From contig OZ231126.1 of NCBI GenBank assembly GCA_965153355.1, forward strand, positions 32,178,001-32,242,000: a DNA stretch of 64,000 nt. The letters run 5' to 3'. The DNA is from Flaccisagitta enflata. Lineage: Eukaryota; Chaetognatha; Sagittoidea; Aphragmophora. Every line of letters starts with the position of its first letter. Positions within the stretch are counted from its first letter, which is position 1. A program made the position numbers and the translations under genes. The notes under the pieces are model-generated. The model worked only from the letters and a program-made list of their open reading frames with translations, was not told the origin of the DNA and searched no databases. Below, piece after piece: positions 32,131 to 44,999 of this stretch.

Positions 32131-35100
32131 TATCGGGTATGAAAACCTCAAAATTCTTTGAAAATTAAAGCAAGATAAGTAATCATTTTTTTTTACTAAA
32201 CAACAATTTGACATACTTTTCATAGCATTTTTTTTAGTTTATGATATGTTAAGGGGACTAGATTTTTCAAAAAAATCACGATGATAAATCATCATAAAAT
32301 GCCAAACCATTACCTAAAAAAAGCTTTTTTCAGAATTGAATTATCTCTATTACTTCCGGAATTATGCCGTCGTATAATGTTCCAAACGAGTTGAATCATA
32401 CTGTATCTATATCTCAAAGTACAGTGAAAAGCATTTTTCCATATGTTTGATCCATCCCTTGTTTTGAGGCGCATATCTTTTAAACAATTTGGAGAAAATA
32501 TTTTTGGCTAGTCTCATCAAAAAGGGCATTGAAAAATCTTTCAGAAGCTCATGAATTTCGTCCATTTTCATTCAATAATGGCAATACAGTGATATCTCAA
32601 AGGTACAGTAAAAGTGAATGTTTTCGGTATTAGACTCATCCCCTTTTGTCCAGCTATATCTTTTGAGACAGAAAAAATCTGTCGGTGTCAATTTCAAATC
32701 CCAATTAACTGTTTAGGCAGCGATTTTGAAAATTTTCCCATGTGAACAAATTGATTGATAATTTCAGGATTCTGGCCCTCAACAACCCAAAGCACGGGCA
32801 AAGTTTTTTGCAAACATCTTCGATGCAAAGACCAGATGTAAAATGCAAGCCAAGAGGCCAAAAGTGGAGTAGCTTAAAGATAATATGGATGAGGATCGTG
32901 TTTCATTTTGTATTTTAAGTATTGATAGTTTTAAGCTGGTTAAGAGCACCTTTCAATTTCTGTTAAAACCTGAAATTTCTTGAATTGCCATGTAAAGTGA
33001 TGTATTTCTTTAAAAGTCAAAAAATGGTGATTCAATCTTGTCTTTGATTACTCATGGATCCGTTATAACAGTATTTGTGATTTCTGAGCATAACAGCCCC
33101 TGCCCACCCAAAATTTAGCCCCTGCCCAATGATTGACTGCCCCTGCTCCTGAGTGTACTGCCCCTGCCCACCCACCAGCGACTGCTTATTGGCCTCGTTT
33201 CCAGCCTTGTTTGAATGAGACTGGCCAAAAATATTTTCTCCCAACTGTGTAAAAGATAGGAGCTTTCCAAGTTGAATGGTTAAAACCCCAAAATCACCAA
33301 CAACCACCTCAACTGTAATTTGGCATTTTTCAACCAAAACTCCAATTCACTTCTGTTTTTTTGGCTATTATCATTAAGCTGCAACTCATTTGACCAAAAA
33401 ATTTGACATTTCGATTTTTATCTCCATTTCCTTAAAAGAAATAGCTCAACAAAATGAGATTGTTCAAACACCTGAAAAACACAATTTTCACTATACTCTG
33501 AGAGATTACTGTAGCGCCATTTCTGAAAGAAACTGGAAAAAAATTTATGAGATTCTGAAAGATTATTTCATGCTTTTTTGGATGAGACCGGCCAAAAATA
33601 TTTTCTCCCTACTGTGTAAAAGATATAAGCTTTCAAATTTGAATGGTTAAAACCCCAAAATCACCAACAACCACCACAACTGTAATTTGGCATTTTTCCA
33701 CCAAAATTCCAATTCACTTCTAGTTTTTTGGCTATTATCATTAATTGCAACATAATTTGATCAAAAAATTTGATATTTAGATTTTTATCTCCATTTCCTT
33801 GGAAGAAATAGCTCAACAAAATGAGATTGTTCAAACACATGAAATACACAATTTTTACTGTACTTTGAGAGATCACTGTAGCGCCATTTCTGAATGAAAC
33901 TGGACAAAATTTATGAGATTCTGAAAGATTTTTTTATGCTTTTTTGAATGGGACCGGCCAAAAATATTTTCTCCCAACAGTGTATAAGATATGAGCTTTC
34001 AAAGTTGAATGGTTAAAACCCCAAAATCACCAACAACCACCACAACTGTAATTTGGCATTTTTCAACCAAAATTCCAATTCACTTCTGGTTTTTTGGCTA
34101 TTATCATTGAGTTGCAACATAATTTGATCAAAAAATTTGATATTTCGATTTTTATCTCCATTTCCTTAAAAGAAATAGCTCAACAAAATGAGATTGTTCA
34201 AACACCTGAAAAACACAATTTTCACTATACTCTGAGAGATTACTGTAGCGCCATTTCTGAAAGAAACTGGAAAAAAATTTATGAGATTCTGAAAGATTAT
34301 TTCATGCTTTTTTGGATGAGACCGGCCAAAAATATTTTCTCCCTACTGTGTAAAAGATATAAGCTTTCAAATTTGAATGGTTAAAACCCCAAAATCACCA
34401 ACAACCACCACAACTGTAATTTGGCATTTTTCCACCAAAATTCCAATTCACTTCTAGTTTTTTGGCTTTTATCATTAATTGCAACATAATTTGATCAAAA
34501 AATTTGATATTTCGATTTTTATCTCCATTTCCTTGGAAGAAATAGCTCAACGAAATGAGATTGTTCAAACACATGAAATACACAATTTTTACTGTACTTT
34601 GAGAGATCACTGTAGCGCCATTTCTGAATGAAACTGGACAAAATTTATGAGATTCTGAAAGATTTTTTTATGCTTTTTTGAATGGGACCGGCCAAAAATA
34701 TTTTCTCCCAACAGTGTAAAAGATATGAGCTTTCAAAGTTGAATGGTTAAAACCCCATAATCACCAACAACCACCACAACTGTAATTTGGCATTTTTCAA
34801 CCAAAATTCTAATTTAGATTTGGTTTTTTGGCTAAAACCATCAAGTTACAACATTATTTGACCAAAAAAATTGATATTTTGAATTTTCATCATTTTTTAC
34901 GACCACCTCCATCAGGACCTGAATTTTGGCCAATTTGACCCCCTTGCCCCCACCCCATGGGGCACCCCCCTCACCCACTCATCCCACTACCCTCTTATAT
35001 GTTTTTGCTCCCCAATGATTCCAAAAAATGAGCTTATTCATCAAAAACAGGCTAACAAAAAAAATTTTGAAGTTGACAAGTCACCACCAGCTTTGGCTCA

Positions 35101-35254
35101 TTTTGGGGCCATTTTTTCAACCTTTTAAGTGGTGGACTACTCACAGGACCACTTTGGGAAGCCCCCCAAGGGTACTTTCGTGTTCTACCACACCCACCCC
35201 GTGCCCAAAACCGCGGCACAGACGATCTGAAGCCTAGAGGCCGTTTTGATACAC
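32131..35254. mobile_element. 3.1-kb segment separating the two halves of D
   Basis: Its left part (about 32,240-32,760) has diverged, inverted copies of the 366-bp unit found at 33,220-34,870. The end (34,900-35,235) has runs such as CCCCCTTGCCCCCACCCC. No clean target duplication was found, and D lacks about 160 bp at the junction. Insertion with deletion is therefore the best reading. No coding region is recognised. Confidence 0.5.
33220..34870 (+). repeat. 366-bp tandem repeat with dimeric higher order
   Basis: GACCGGCCAAAAATATTTTC-type motifs recur at 33,220, 33,585, 33,952, 34,320 and 34,686. Alternate units are more alike: 33,390-33,950 is nearly identical to 34,124-34,685. A two-unit block of about 733 bp was therefore duplicated. 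Two matching 80-codon frames inside it are a by-product. Confidence 0.92.
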
Positions 35255-35530
35255 CTCAACGATAGCAACTAAGACATTGCTTATACTGTGAGCAATTTTT
35301 TTGTGACACAAGATGGGTTGCCGAAGGCGATGTCGATGTCGACTGATGTGTTCCTTTTTTGACATTTTTCTCTGGTGCCGCCGCCGCCGATGATGACCGA
35401 CATTGCTTGTAATATTGTAGAGAGCTACCGGTCTTTTGCTTTTGCCGATGCCGACACCGATGTCGACAAGAATAGACTATTTTCCAGTGACAGCGAGGGC
35501 GACGGCGACGGCGACGGCAATGTATAGCAA
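35255..35530 (+). repeat. Dispersed repeat family D, right half
   Basis: Matches 9,913-10,170 (CGATAGCAACTAAGACATTG, GCCGATGCCGACACCGATGT). Confidence 0.85.
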
Positions 35531-35566
35531 CAATTATGTGTTTGGATGAAGATGTTGATGCCGTGC

Positions 35567-35570
35567 TGTT

Positions 35571-35616
<46 letters not shown>

Positions 35617-35716
35617 TCGTGTCGTCGTCGTCGTCGTCGTCGTCGTTGTTGGTGCTGTCGTTGTCGTTGTTGTTTATAGCATCGTATTCAGCATAAATAC
35701 AAAAAATAGGCTATTT

Positions 35717-35748
<32 letters not shown>

Positions 35749-35750
35749 TA
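35567..35750. repeat. (TCG)n trinucleotide arrays
   Basis: Two runs, about 35,567-35,650 and 35,716-35,748, with TTG interruptions between them. Confidence 0.97.
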
Positions 35751-35839
35751 GACTAATGAAACCTTTCCACCTTTCCTTGTTGACAACTCCTGCCGCCGCC
35801 GACATTGTTGCCGATTCTCAGGTTAAATACCATTTGTCC

Positions 35840-36070
35840 CAGGCTGACTTAATATGCTCAATTCCCATCGAATAACATGGGAAATTGACAAAACACAAAT
35901 TTCCCATTGAATAACATAGAAAATTACAAAAAAGTAAAAAAAAATGCATGATTCACATTGAATAACATAGCAAATAATGAAAATTGAGAAAAATGTAAAA
36001 TTCCCATTGAATAACATGGTAAATTGACAAGAAATTGAAAAAATGCAAAATTCCTATTGAATAGCATGGA
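35840..36070 (+). repeat. Minisatellite around 'cattgaataacatgg'
   Basis: AATTCCCATTGAATAACATG recurs about five times at roughly 45-55 bp spacing with AAAATTGAC-like spacers. Confidence 0.85.
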
Positions 36071-36077
36071 AAGTTGC

Positions 36078-36210
36078 ATGGAAATTCACCCCTGTTTCCT
36101 ACAGGACATCGGCCCTTTGGGGCCGCTGCCCTGCTCTCACTCCAATTCTTCAGCTAATCACTCCATGCAGGGCGTCGGGTACCGCTGACCATGTGCGATA
36201 CTTGGATGAC
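36078..36210 (+). mobile_element. Family B element, 3' half
   Basis: GGAAATTCACCCCTGTTTCC to GGGGCCGCTGCCC, then the tail ending CTTGGATGAC, as in copy 1. It pairs with the 5' half at 31,668. Confidence 0.8.
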
Positions 36211-36328
36211 TTTTCTTTTTTTTTTGCGGTATTTGGCCTCACTGCTCCTGCCCAAATGATCAAGTGGTCTCAAATACAGTCCCTGCCCACCCGCATGTGG
36301 CTGGGGTAGCCGTGTATCCAGCCTTGTT
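36211..36328 (+). repeat. Family A element, 3' half
   Basis: T-run, GCGGTATTTGGCCTCACTGC, TCCTGCCCAAATGATC, CCTGCCCACCCGCATG, and GTGTATCCAGCCTTGTT. It completes the A copy that began at 31,578. Confidence 0.8.
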
Positions 36329-36348
36329 ACATCTTATATTTATGTGAT

Positions 36349-36440
36349 AACAAGGCTGGATACACGGTCGCGCGCGGGTGGGCAGGGGACGTATTTAAGG
36401 TCACTTCTTCATTTTGGCAGGAGCAGTGAGGCCAGAGACC

Positions 36441-36471
<31 letters not shown>

Positions 36472-36602
36472 CAAACAAAAAAGTAAAGTGTGATGGACGG
36501 ACCGATGGACGGACCGACGGACCGACAGACCGACAGACCGACAGACCGACAGACCAACGGACCGACGGAAGGACCGACAAAGCGGGGTGTAGAGTCGCGT
36601 AG
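36349..36602 (-). repeat. Family A element, inverted, tail to tail with the previous one
   Basis: Starts AACAAGGCTGGATACACGG and runs to CGGGGTGTAGAGTCGCG. It contains a run of about 30 A and CCGACAGA repeats. The 20-bp loop between the two A tails makes a long hairpin. Confidence 0.85.
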
Positions 36603-36780
36603 ATTGATATACCGAGTATTGATTCTCTTCAAAATTTTCAATTTTCCCCAATTCGATATTTCGAGGAGATGTTTTTTTTTGGAGCGCGAGAAAATCTCGT
36701 TAAATTTTTGACAAAAACAGAAAAAATCAAAAAATCGGAAAATTGTTTGATACAAGATATCGCCACAGGGTATTTTTCAT

Positions 36781-36925
<145 letters not shown>

Positions 36926-37117
36926 CAAACAGGATTTTGTTTTACTCAGTAATTCGGTGGCAAAGCTTTTCGTCATTTCAAATTTATTTTCTGAGTCGAT
37001 GTTTCAATGTCTTCTGGCATTTTGATTGTCAGCCCACTTATCTGTCTGTCTGTTTGTCCATCGGTCTTTTTTCGCCATTGTAAACCTCTGTTACTTCAGA
37101 CTATCTGTCTTTATCAA

Positions 37118-37238
<121 letters not shown>

Positions 37239-37539
37239 TGTGTCTTCAAATGAGAATTGTTGGGTGGAAAGGAGATTCAGGTGAAGGAAGAGGAGGCTAA
37301 AGAGGAAGAGGAAGAGGAGGAGGATGAGATTCAGGTGCGCTCCCGGGCGCCAAATGAGAGGGCGAATTCTCCTGGTGTTTACTTCCGGTTGTGATCGCCT
37401 TTCTCTCTCCTGCTTCTTCCTCTCCTCTCCAGTTCTCCTCTTTCTCCTCTTCTTCTTCTTTCTCCTACCTCTCTTCTTTTATTTTCTTTCGTTTTCGTTT
37501 GTCCCATTTCCTTCCAATACATACAATCCTTCTATAAGA

Positions 37540-37615
37540 AGCTTTGTCCATCAGTCCGTTGTTCCGTCCGTCGGTCCGTTGGTCCATCACGCTCGAGATG
37601 AAAACGCAAAAAACG
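37540..37615 (+). repeat. Family A-type fragment
   Basis: TATAAGAAGCTTTGTCC, GGTCCGT repeats, CATCACGCTCGAGATGAAAA. It is cut off by the following GT tract. Confidence 0.6.
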
Positions 37616-37628
37616 CGCATTTGTTGAT

Positions 37629-37876
<248 letters not shown>

Positions 37877-37947
37877 GCACGAGTGGGGGTGGGGTTGGGG
37901 TGAGACTGGGGGTTGGAGGCCCCCAATTGTGACCCCACGTCAATTGT

Positions 37948-38263
<316 letters not shown>

Positions 38264-38369
38264 CACACTTTCCTTGTCCTTTTTTTTCCTACCTTGTCCT
38301 TTTTGCTTCACTCCTCCTTGATCTTCTCACATCAACACTGAGTCTTGATTAGCCATTTCCTCTCTCACG

Positions 38370-38830
38370 GCTCAAACTAAGACACAGGGGGAAGGAGAAA
38401 CAAAGACACAGACAGACTCACAGAGAGACAGTAACAGAAACAATCAGATCCCATTAGACACAGACAGAGACAGAGAAACAGACACGGACAGACCCAGATA
38501 GGTACAGATGGAACAAAGACAGTCATAAGCGGCACAGAAAGACAGACACAGATTTAGAGAATTGAAGAGACAACAGACAATAAGATACAGACACTGGAGA
38601 GATAGTTGTCCCAACGGGACAGTCAGTAAAACAAAGAGAGCTGTAGAAACAGCAGGAAGTTAGAGAGAGACAGACAGACAATAGTGGTCCAATGGGAACA
38701 GTTAGAGATACTAAGAGAACTAAAGCAACAACTGAAAGTTAGAGACAGACAGACACGCTAGTCAGAGAGACAAAGAGAACAGAAGAAATAAGTCAGAGAC
38801 AGACCCTGAACAGATAGTAGCCTAAAGGGG
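38370..38830 (+). repeat. Degenerate (GACA)n / (GAGA)n tract
   Basis: Purine-rich GACAGACAGA-type sequence, old and interrupted. Confidence 0.75.
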
Positions 38831-39789
38831 AAAGGCCATTGCAAAGCCTTTTTTGGAAAGCGTCAGAGTTTTATCTCGTTCTAATGTAGAGTTGGAGTTC
38901 ACACCTTTGCCCATGTGCTCGCGTGTACCGAATCAACCCATGTTTGAGTGAGAAGGTGCATCAGCATTGGTTAAGACGGCAAATTTTTGAAGGAAAATAA
39001 AGTGTTTTACCATACTTTTTGCATTATTATCAGGACAATAGTTAGGCTGGAATGCTTCAAGTGGACAAATTTTCTCTAAAGATACTTGGTGCATACAATT
39101 ACTATCTTGCTAATATGTATATCGACAAGCCTAATGGGACATAACTACCAGAAAAATAATGCAAACATAGAAAAATCGGTGACGCCTGGAAACTTCATCG
39201 AATTTCTGATTGAATGGCGCAAACCGCATTGTTCTAAGTTTGTTCGTTTAGAAATGACAAGCAAAACAAAGTTACTACTTCAAGTGCAAAATGGCGAAAA
39301 AATTGCATTTTAGAATTTAGTAGATTGTGGAAGACACCAATTGAGGGAGAGTGATACTCTGGCGCACCACACCCTGAAAGCGAAGCATTCACTATAGCGT
39401 CAAGATGTTTCCAGACCTCAAAAGTGAAGAATTTTTGTGAATTGATAACAAGAAGTTGCAGAATTATGAATGCGCCATATGGAAGGCCAAGCTGAAAAGT
39501 ATCGCTCACTAGATTTGGGAGAACACCACACCATCATACCTTCAAATGCTTTACAAAAGCATACCAAGGCACATGAAAGCTTAAGATGATACCTAGGAAG
39601 GTCTAACAAAGTGAAAGTCGTATCTTACAAATGTTCTATGCATTAATTGATAAAAAGTTGAACTGTATTGTATCTTGTCGATATACTTTTTAGCAAGATA
39701 GTATATCAAATTTTGAACTAAAATTTAATTTGAACTATGCAGTTCACATGAAAACAAGGAGGAAAATGATGACTTTTAGTTCATTTCTG
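38831..39789. other. Unassigned sequence
   Basis: ACCGAATCAACCCATGTTTG (about 38,929) resembles two motifs at 40,870 and 40,950. A 75-codon plus-strand frame at 39,086 has no recognisable domain and is not called. Confidence 0.5.
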
Positions 39790-39819
39790 CTTAAAATTTT
39801 TTTTTTTCTTAGGTCGAAA

Positions 39820-39932
39820 TTCTAAGAAAGCCACACACAGAGAAATTTTGCATTTTAAAAAACATAGTTCTCTCTGTAATCGATTTGGGAAAAGAACTAT
39901 GTTCTTGTTTTTTGCATTTTTTCAATCTCTAT
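39820..39932 (-). repeat. Hairpin repeat family H, copy 2
   Basis: Inverted copy of 25,905-26,000, with AACATAGTTCTCTCTG and AGAACTATGTTC forming the stem. It abuts the long-TIR element that starts at 39,933. Confidence 0.65.
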
Positions 39933-42291
39933 TAGCGATGCGAATATGTCTCATGTTTTTCATCAAAAGCCCTCTGTCAAAAGTGTGCCTTTGAACTGTC
40001 ATGGTGACACCCATTGCAGACAAAGATTGTGAAACTATGGGGAAGAGATAGACGTCGTTATCAATTTTTTATGATAGCTTGAGTATTTTTCCTTCCCGGG
40101 AGTCACTATGACGATTCCTTCCTCGATGTGTCCTTTATATGATACAATGTTAAGCAAGGTGTCAGCCTGAATATTTACCGCATCTATCTCCTTCATAAAC
40201 TGTGCTTAAATCTACGGGGCCCTGTCCCGAGCATTTTTGTCCGCATGGCTGTGGCCCAGTAGTGAACTTAAGACCGGCGCCAGGAAGTTACAGGAATTTA
40301 GAAGTTTTCTTCAGATTTCCGTTTCCTTCGTAAATGCAATAAATTGAATTAGCTAATTGACGGACCTATGAATTGGATATTCTTTACCCAGTTTGGACGT
40401 ATGCATGCTTGATGAGTCAGCAGACAACAGGAAAACATTGAATGTCCTCATGTAATAAATGCCATGAGCCATGCTACTCTCTATGCAAATTCAGAATTTC
40501 GACCAGTCCCCTATCAGTGACCAAAAATTCAAAAAGTAGAAATGTTCAACATTTTTTTTTAAGTTTCATTGGCTAAACTTGGTCCTCTTGCTAAATTAAT
40601 GCAAATTTTTTTTTGAATGCTATATCTGACCCATCTCATTTACTTTTATTCACTTGTTTATGCATTTTCATTCATTTTTTCTGTTTTGACCTTCTTTGAA
40701 ACACAAATGTTGGCTTTGGAGGGACGCCGTCTTAAGGTTGTATTATACTGTTTGCCTATATGTCTAAAACTGAATCAACAAATATGTGTGTATGGTGGTG
40801 CATAACCATTGGTTGGGGCGGAATTGATCGAGTTTAAAATGATCGTCTCCATGTCCAAGTGAACTGGATTAACCCATGTGTGCGTTTGCAGGTGCATCAG
40901 CATTTAAGGTAGTATTGATTGAACTGTAACTTATCGCTCACGTGTTTGTGTGAACTGAATCAACCCATGTGTGCATGTGCAAGATCCAGTTTCGGCAAAG
41001 AGGGAATGAGGCGCACGGCATGGGTATTTGGTGACTCTACAGCCTGATTTGTCCATCGGTCAGTCGGTCGGTCACATATGACTTTCTTATGATTTCATTT
41101 TTTTGAACTCTCTGCTCCTGCCCAAATGGTCTAGTGACCTCAAATATGGCCCCTGCCCACCCGCATGCTACTTCGGTAGCCGTGTATCCGGCCTTGTTTT
41201 CATGCTTCTTACAATTTCTTTCATCAGAATTGGTTGCTACGAATATTTTATGTGCTAAAATGTTCAACAAAATGCTACCATGTGCTACAATATGACTAAG
41301 TGGGCTATAGTGTAGTATCACTTGGTGCCATAAGTGTTTAGTAGAGATAGAGGAATAAAGTCAATTTAGTTTAAAAAGAACCTATGCATAATTGCAAAGT
41401 AAAGTCAAATGAGCACAATATTCAAAATTTGTAGGCCAGAAGCGAAATCAGAACTGTATCCCATGTAAAGAAACAAAGAGAGATAAATGGACGCCAAGTG
41501 GCATTTATGATGGAAGACTGCAAGAGTACAAGACTGCCACTCAGTTGCAGATTGCCACTAACTGAGATTGATAATGGATCATAATCAACTGACCTCGTCC
41601 ATCCCATCAGAAGCCTGCCTGTCTCAAAACTACTAACAGAGCAGGGGAAAACGTTGGTGAGTGAGCTTGGGTGCCATTCTCCATCTGTTTGTTGTTTGGG
41701 AGTTTTGGTCATCCAATGTTGGAAAATTACCGTCATCCACTTAAATAGCATGGCTCATGGCATTTATTATATGAGGACATTCAATGTTTTCCCGTTGTCT
41801 GCTGACTCATCAAGCATGCATACGTCCAAACTGGGTAAAGAATACCCAATTCATATGTCCCTCAATTAGCTAAGTTCAATTTTCTGCATTTACGGAAGGA
41901 AACGGAAATCTGAAGAAAACTTCTCCATTCCTGTAATTTCCTGGCGCCGGTCTTAAGTTCCCTACTGTGCCACAGCCATGCGGACAAAAATGCTCGGGGC
42001 AGGGCCCCGTAGATTTAAGCATAGTTTCTGAAAAGATAAATGCGGTAAAAATTTGGGCTGACACCTCATATGAAATTGTATCATATAAAGCACACAATGA
42101 AGAAGGAATCGTCATAGTGACTCCCGGGAAGGAAAGATACTCAAGCTATCATTAAAAATCGATGACAACGTCTATCTCTTCCCCATAGTTTCACGATCTT
42201 TGTCTGCAATGGGTGTCACCATGACAGTGCAAAGCACACTTTTGACAGAGGGCTTTTGATGAAAAAAACAAAAGACAAAATCGCATCCCTA
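39933..42291. mobile_element. Long terminal inverted repeat element, about 2.36 kb
   Basis: The left arm (39,933-40,480) matches the reverse complement of the right arm (41,743-42,291) along about 540 bp. The outer ends are TAGCGATGCGA and TAGGGATGCGA (inverted), compatible with hAT-type ends (TAGNG). No 8-bp direct repeat flanks it. The interior (40,481-41,742) has a family A element and otherwise unrecognised sequence. No transposase. Confidence 0.7.
41034..41198 (+). repeat. Family A element inside the long-TIR element
   Basis: Head truncated. GGTCAGTCGGTCGGTC, CTCCTGCCCAAATGGTC, CCTGCCCACCCGCATGC, GTGTATCCGGCCTTGTT. Confidence 0.8.
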
Positions 42292-42339
42292 ACTTGAACC
42301 ATTTTCATCCGTAATTCATCAACACTGCATCAAGAAGAA

Positions 42340-42540
42340 GGACACATAACTTCCACCCTAAAACCTCATCAGGACTGTATCAAGATCACATCCAGACAAC
42401 ATCGAGACAACAACAGAACAGAATCAGGACCAAATCAAGACCACTTTCAGACAACATCAAGACCTCATCTAGACAACATCAAGACCACATCTACGTAACA
42501 TCGAGACAACAGCAACAAAATTGCATTAGGACCAAATTAG
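42340..42540 (+). repeat. Degenerate minisatellite 'acatcaagacc'
   Basis: Units of about 12 bp (ACATCGAGACAAC, ACATCAAGACC) repeat irregularly. Confidence 0.75.
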
Positions 42541-42559
42541 GATCATACAAAGTACAAAA

Positions 42560-42675
42560 TAAGCAAACAAGGTAAAGATGCACCGTGTGGATCGTTCGCG
42601 TGACGGACAGACCAATCTACTGAGCGACCAACGGACAGACACAACCGGTTACAGAGTTGTGGTGGCGCATCTAAA
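42560..42675 (-). repeat. Family A2 element
   Basis: Read on minus: AGATGCGCCACCACAACTCT, a TGTCCGTTGGTCGCTC array, CGATCCACACGGTGCATC, then ACCTTGTTT. Closely parallels 58,355-58,490. Confidence 0.65.
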
Positions 42676-43076
42676 ATTGCAAAAGAAAGGAAATATAAAA
42701 GAATATATAAAAAGTGCCTCATACAGACGGTTATCCGAAAGCATCAATGATTCTCATTCTAAACGATGCGCCATGAAAACGCCACGAGATCGACCAACGA
42801 ACTGTACATACGTTGATACAACTTGTACCTTGTTTTCATACAAGGGCCAAGAGGACTTTTCATGTAGCCCTTCCTTGGCAGTTATAGAAATCAAAAAGAA
42901 AGGAAAGAAAGAAAAAACCGATAGAGAAAAAGTCAAGTTTTCAAAGTCTTGAAGAGAGTTGAAAGGAAATATTTTTGAATTTGGTGGAGGATTATTAATT
43001 TTTTTTATCCTTTTCCGCAGTGACAAAAACCCAACCAGTGACACGCCTAGAGGGAAATCAAAGAGACTATGAAGTA

Positions 43077-43077
<1 letters not shown>
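42676..43077. other. Unassigned sequence
   Basis: No gene recognised. Confidence 0.5.
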
Positions 43078-43138
<61 letters not shown>

Positions 43139-43195
43139 AAGAAAAAGAAAGAGAAAGAGAGACAGACAGACAGACAAAAAAAGAAAAAAAAGAGA
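43078..43195. repeat. (GA)n / (GAAA)n microsatellite
   Basis: About 48 bp of pure GA, then interrupted GA, GACA and GAAA repeats. Confidence 0.97.
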
Positions 43196-43219
43196 GACCT
43201 AACCATTCCTGGCATTCCA

Positions 43220-43420
<201 letters not shown>

Positions 43421-43588
43421 CACCTCGAACAAGGCAAGGTAGAGCCGAGAGAGACAGATACTAAAGATTGGGAAAAGAAATGGGAAATGAAGAGAGTAAA
43501 GGAATAACTGTGAGACAAAGTGGATTCTCCCAGGAAAGATGAATGAAGTTGAACTTGACGAGAAGAAATTGAACTCATTCTCCTTCCT

Positions 43589-43745
43589 CCTTACCGGTTG
43601 GCCTCTCATTCCGCACTAACATCCGGTCTCTTTTGAGGTACTCCTCAACCTCCTTACCGGTTTGCCCTCCACCCCGTGCTCACTCTCGACCTCTTTTGAA
43701 GGGCTCCTCTACCTCTTTGTCTATGTCCTTACCGGTTCGCCCACT
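43589..43745 (+). repeat. Short minisatellite 'ccttaccggtt'
   Basis: CCTTACCGGTT(T/C/G)GCC recurs at 43,589, 43,652 and 43,727 with CTCTTTTGA between copies. Confidence 0.75.
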
Positions 43746-43975
43746 ATCACATGATCCCCCCCCCCCCTTCTCTTTATAGTTGCTACCCCGACCATCCATC
43801 ACCTGTTTGTCTGCCTTCCCACCAGTTCGCCTCCTGTCCTGCGTTCCCCCCTCTCTTCATTCGGCCCCTTAATCCATTTTGCATTTTCCGTAATTACCTC
43901 CCTTCATCTTTGTCTGAGGCTCCGTGCAGATACCCTCTTTCGTTACTTCCAAACTGCCATGGCTCTTCGTTTGTT

Positions 43976-44047
43976 TGTCAGTCAGTCAGTCAGTCAGTCA
44001 GTCAGTCAGTCAGTCAGTCAGTCAGTCAGTCAGTCAGTCAGTCAGTC
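43976..44047. repeat. (GTCA)n microsatellite
   Basis: About 18 perfect tetranucleotide copies. Confidence 0.98.
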
Positions 44048-44390
44048 ATTTCAAGAAACGAGCTTGCAAAGACACGTATCGCAAAATAATAACGCAGGCA
44101 AATATTTTTGACAGGACATCATCAATGTTAACGGAGTTTTGTAGTGATTTGCATAGTTACCATTCGAGGGGCCTGTCATTTGGTTGGTCAGGGACTCGGT
44201 TTGTCATTCCTGTCAACAGTCCAACTGAAAGTCTGTAGTCTATAGTCTGTACAGTTGGCCTTGAACTTGGTTTCGTGTTTCTCGTGACTTTGACTTTCGT
44301 CTTTGAATGGCGATGGGAAAAAATACTGAAAGCAAAAATGCAAAGAAAAACCATAACGATAAAAATGAGAATGTGAATAGGAAGGAGGTA

Positions 44391-44392
44391 CG

Positions 44393-44450
<58 letters not shown>

Positions 44451-44460
44451 CAGATAGACA
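44391..44460. repeat. (GA)n microsatellite
   Basis: GA run with GACA interruptions at both ends. Confidence 0.96.
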
Positions 44461-44607
44461 GAGCGACAGAAACATCATAACAGAGAGAAAGAAACAGAAA
44501 CACAGAGAGACAGAGGGAGACAAATATTGGGATAGACAGAGAGACAAACACCGAGAGAGCAGAACGTCATACTGGGTTGCCACCGACTTTTCTTGAAGAC
44601 CCGATCA

Positions 44608-44695
44608 GAAAGAAAGAAAGAAAGAAAGAAAGAAAGTAAGAAAGAAAGAAAGAAGGAATGTAAGAATAGAAAGATAGAAAGAAAGAAAGATATGA
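44608..44695. repeat. (GAAA)n microsatellite
   Basis: GAAA tetranucleotides, decaying to the right. Confidence 0.96.
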
Positions 44696-44765
44696 AAGCC
44701 ATCAAAGGCAAAAGAATGAAGATAAATGGAAAGTAATGTGAAGGAGAAAACTAGGTCATGTAATC

Positions 44766-44888
44766 GTTGTGACTACTGTACGGCTTCAGAAACATGCTTA
44801 GGGCATTGGCCGAGCTATTAATATCAAGAATTCGTTAACATGTGAAAGTAATAGGCCTTCGTTTCTGAAGCCGTACAGTAGTCTCAAC
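44766..44888. repeat. Compact hairpin with 28-bp arms
   Basis: GACTACTGTACGGCTTCAGA (44,771) pairs perfectly over 23 bp with 44,861-44,883. One mismatch separates a further 4 bp. The loop is 67 bases. It could be a very short MITE or a transcribed hairpin; no target duplication was found. Confidence 0.75.
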
Positions 44889-44999
44889 AAGAGTTTTGTC
44901 ATCAAACTGACGGCATCGATTCAGGATCTTTGATAAGAGTTGACTGATTATATCTATAGGTTATTGTGACGGTTCTTCTATTGGTCTGATTATCAACTA

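Noticed and set aside
33390-34384. Two 80-96 codon frames with identical sequence (FDISIFISIS...) as a duplicated gene
   Set aside because: They lie in the 366-bp tandem repeat. The alternate units carry stops, and their identity reflects the recent dimer duplication.
43751-44089. Plus-strand frame of 112 codons rich in Pro and Ser
   Set aside because: It runs into the (GTCA)n array and is paralleled by frames in other registers.
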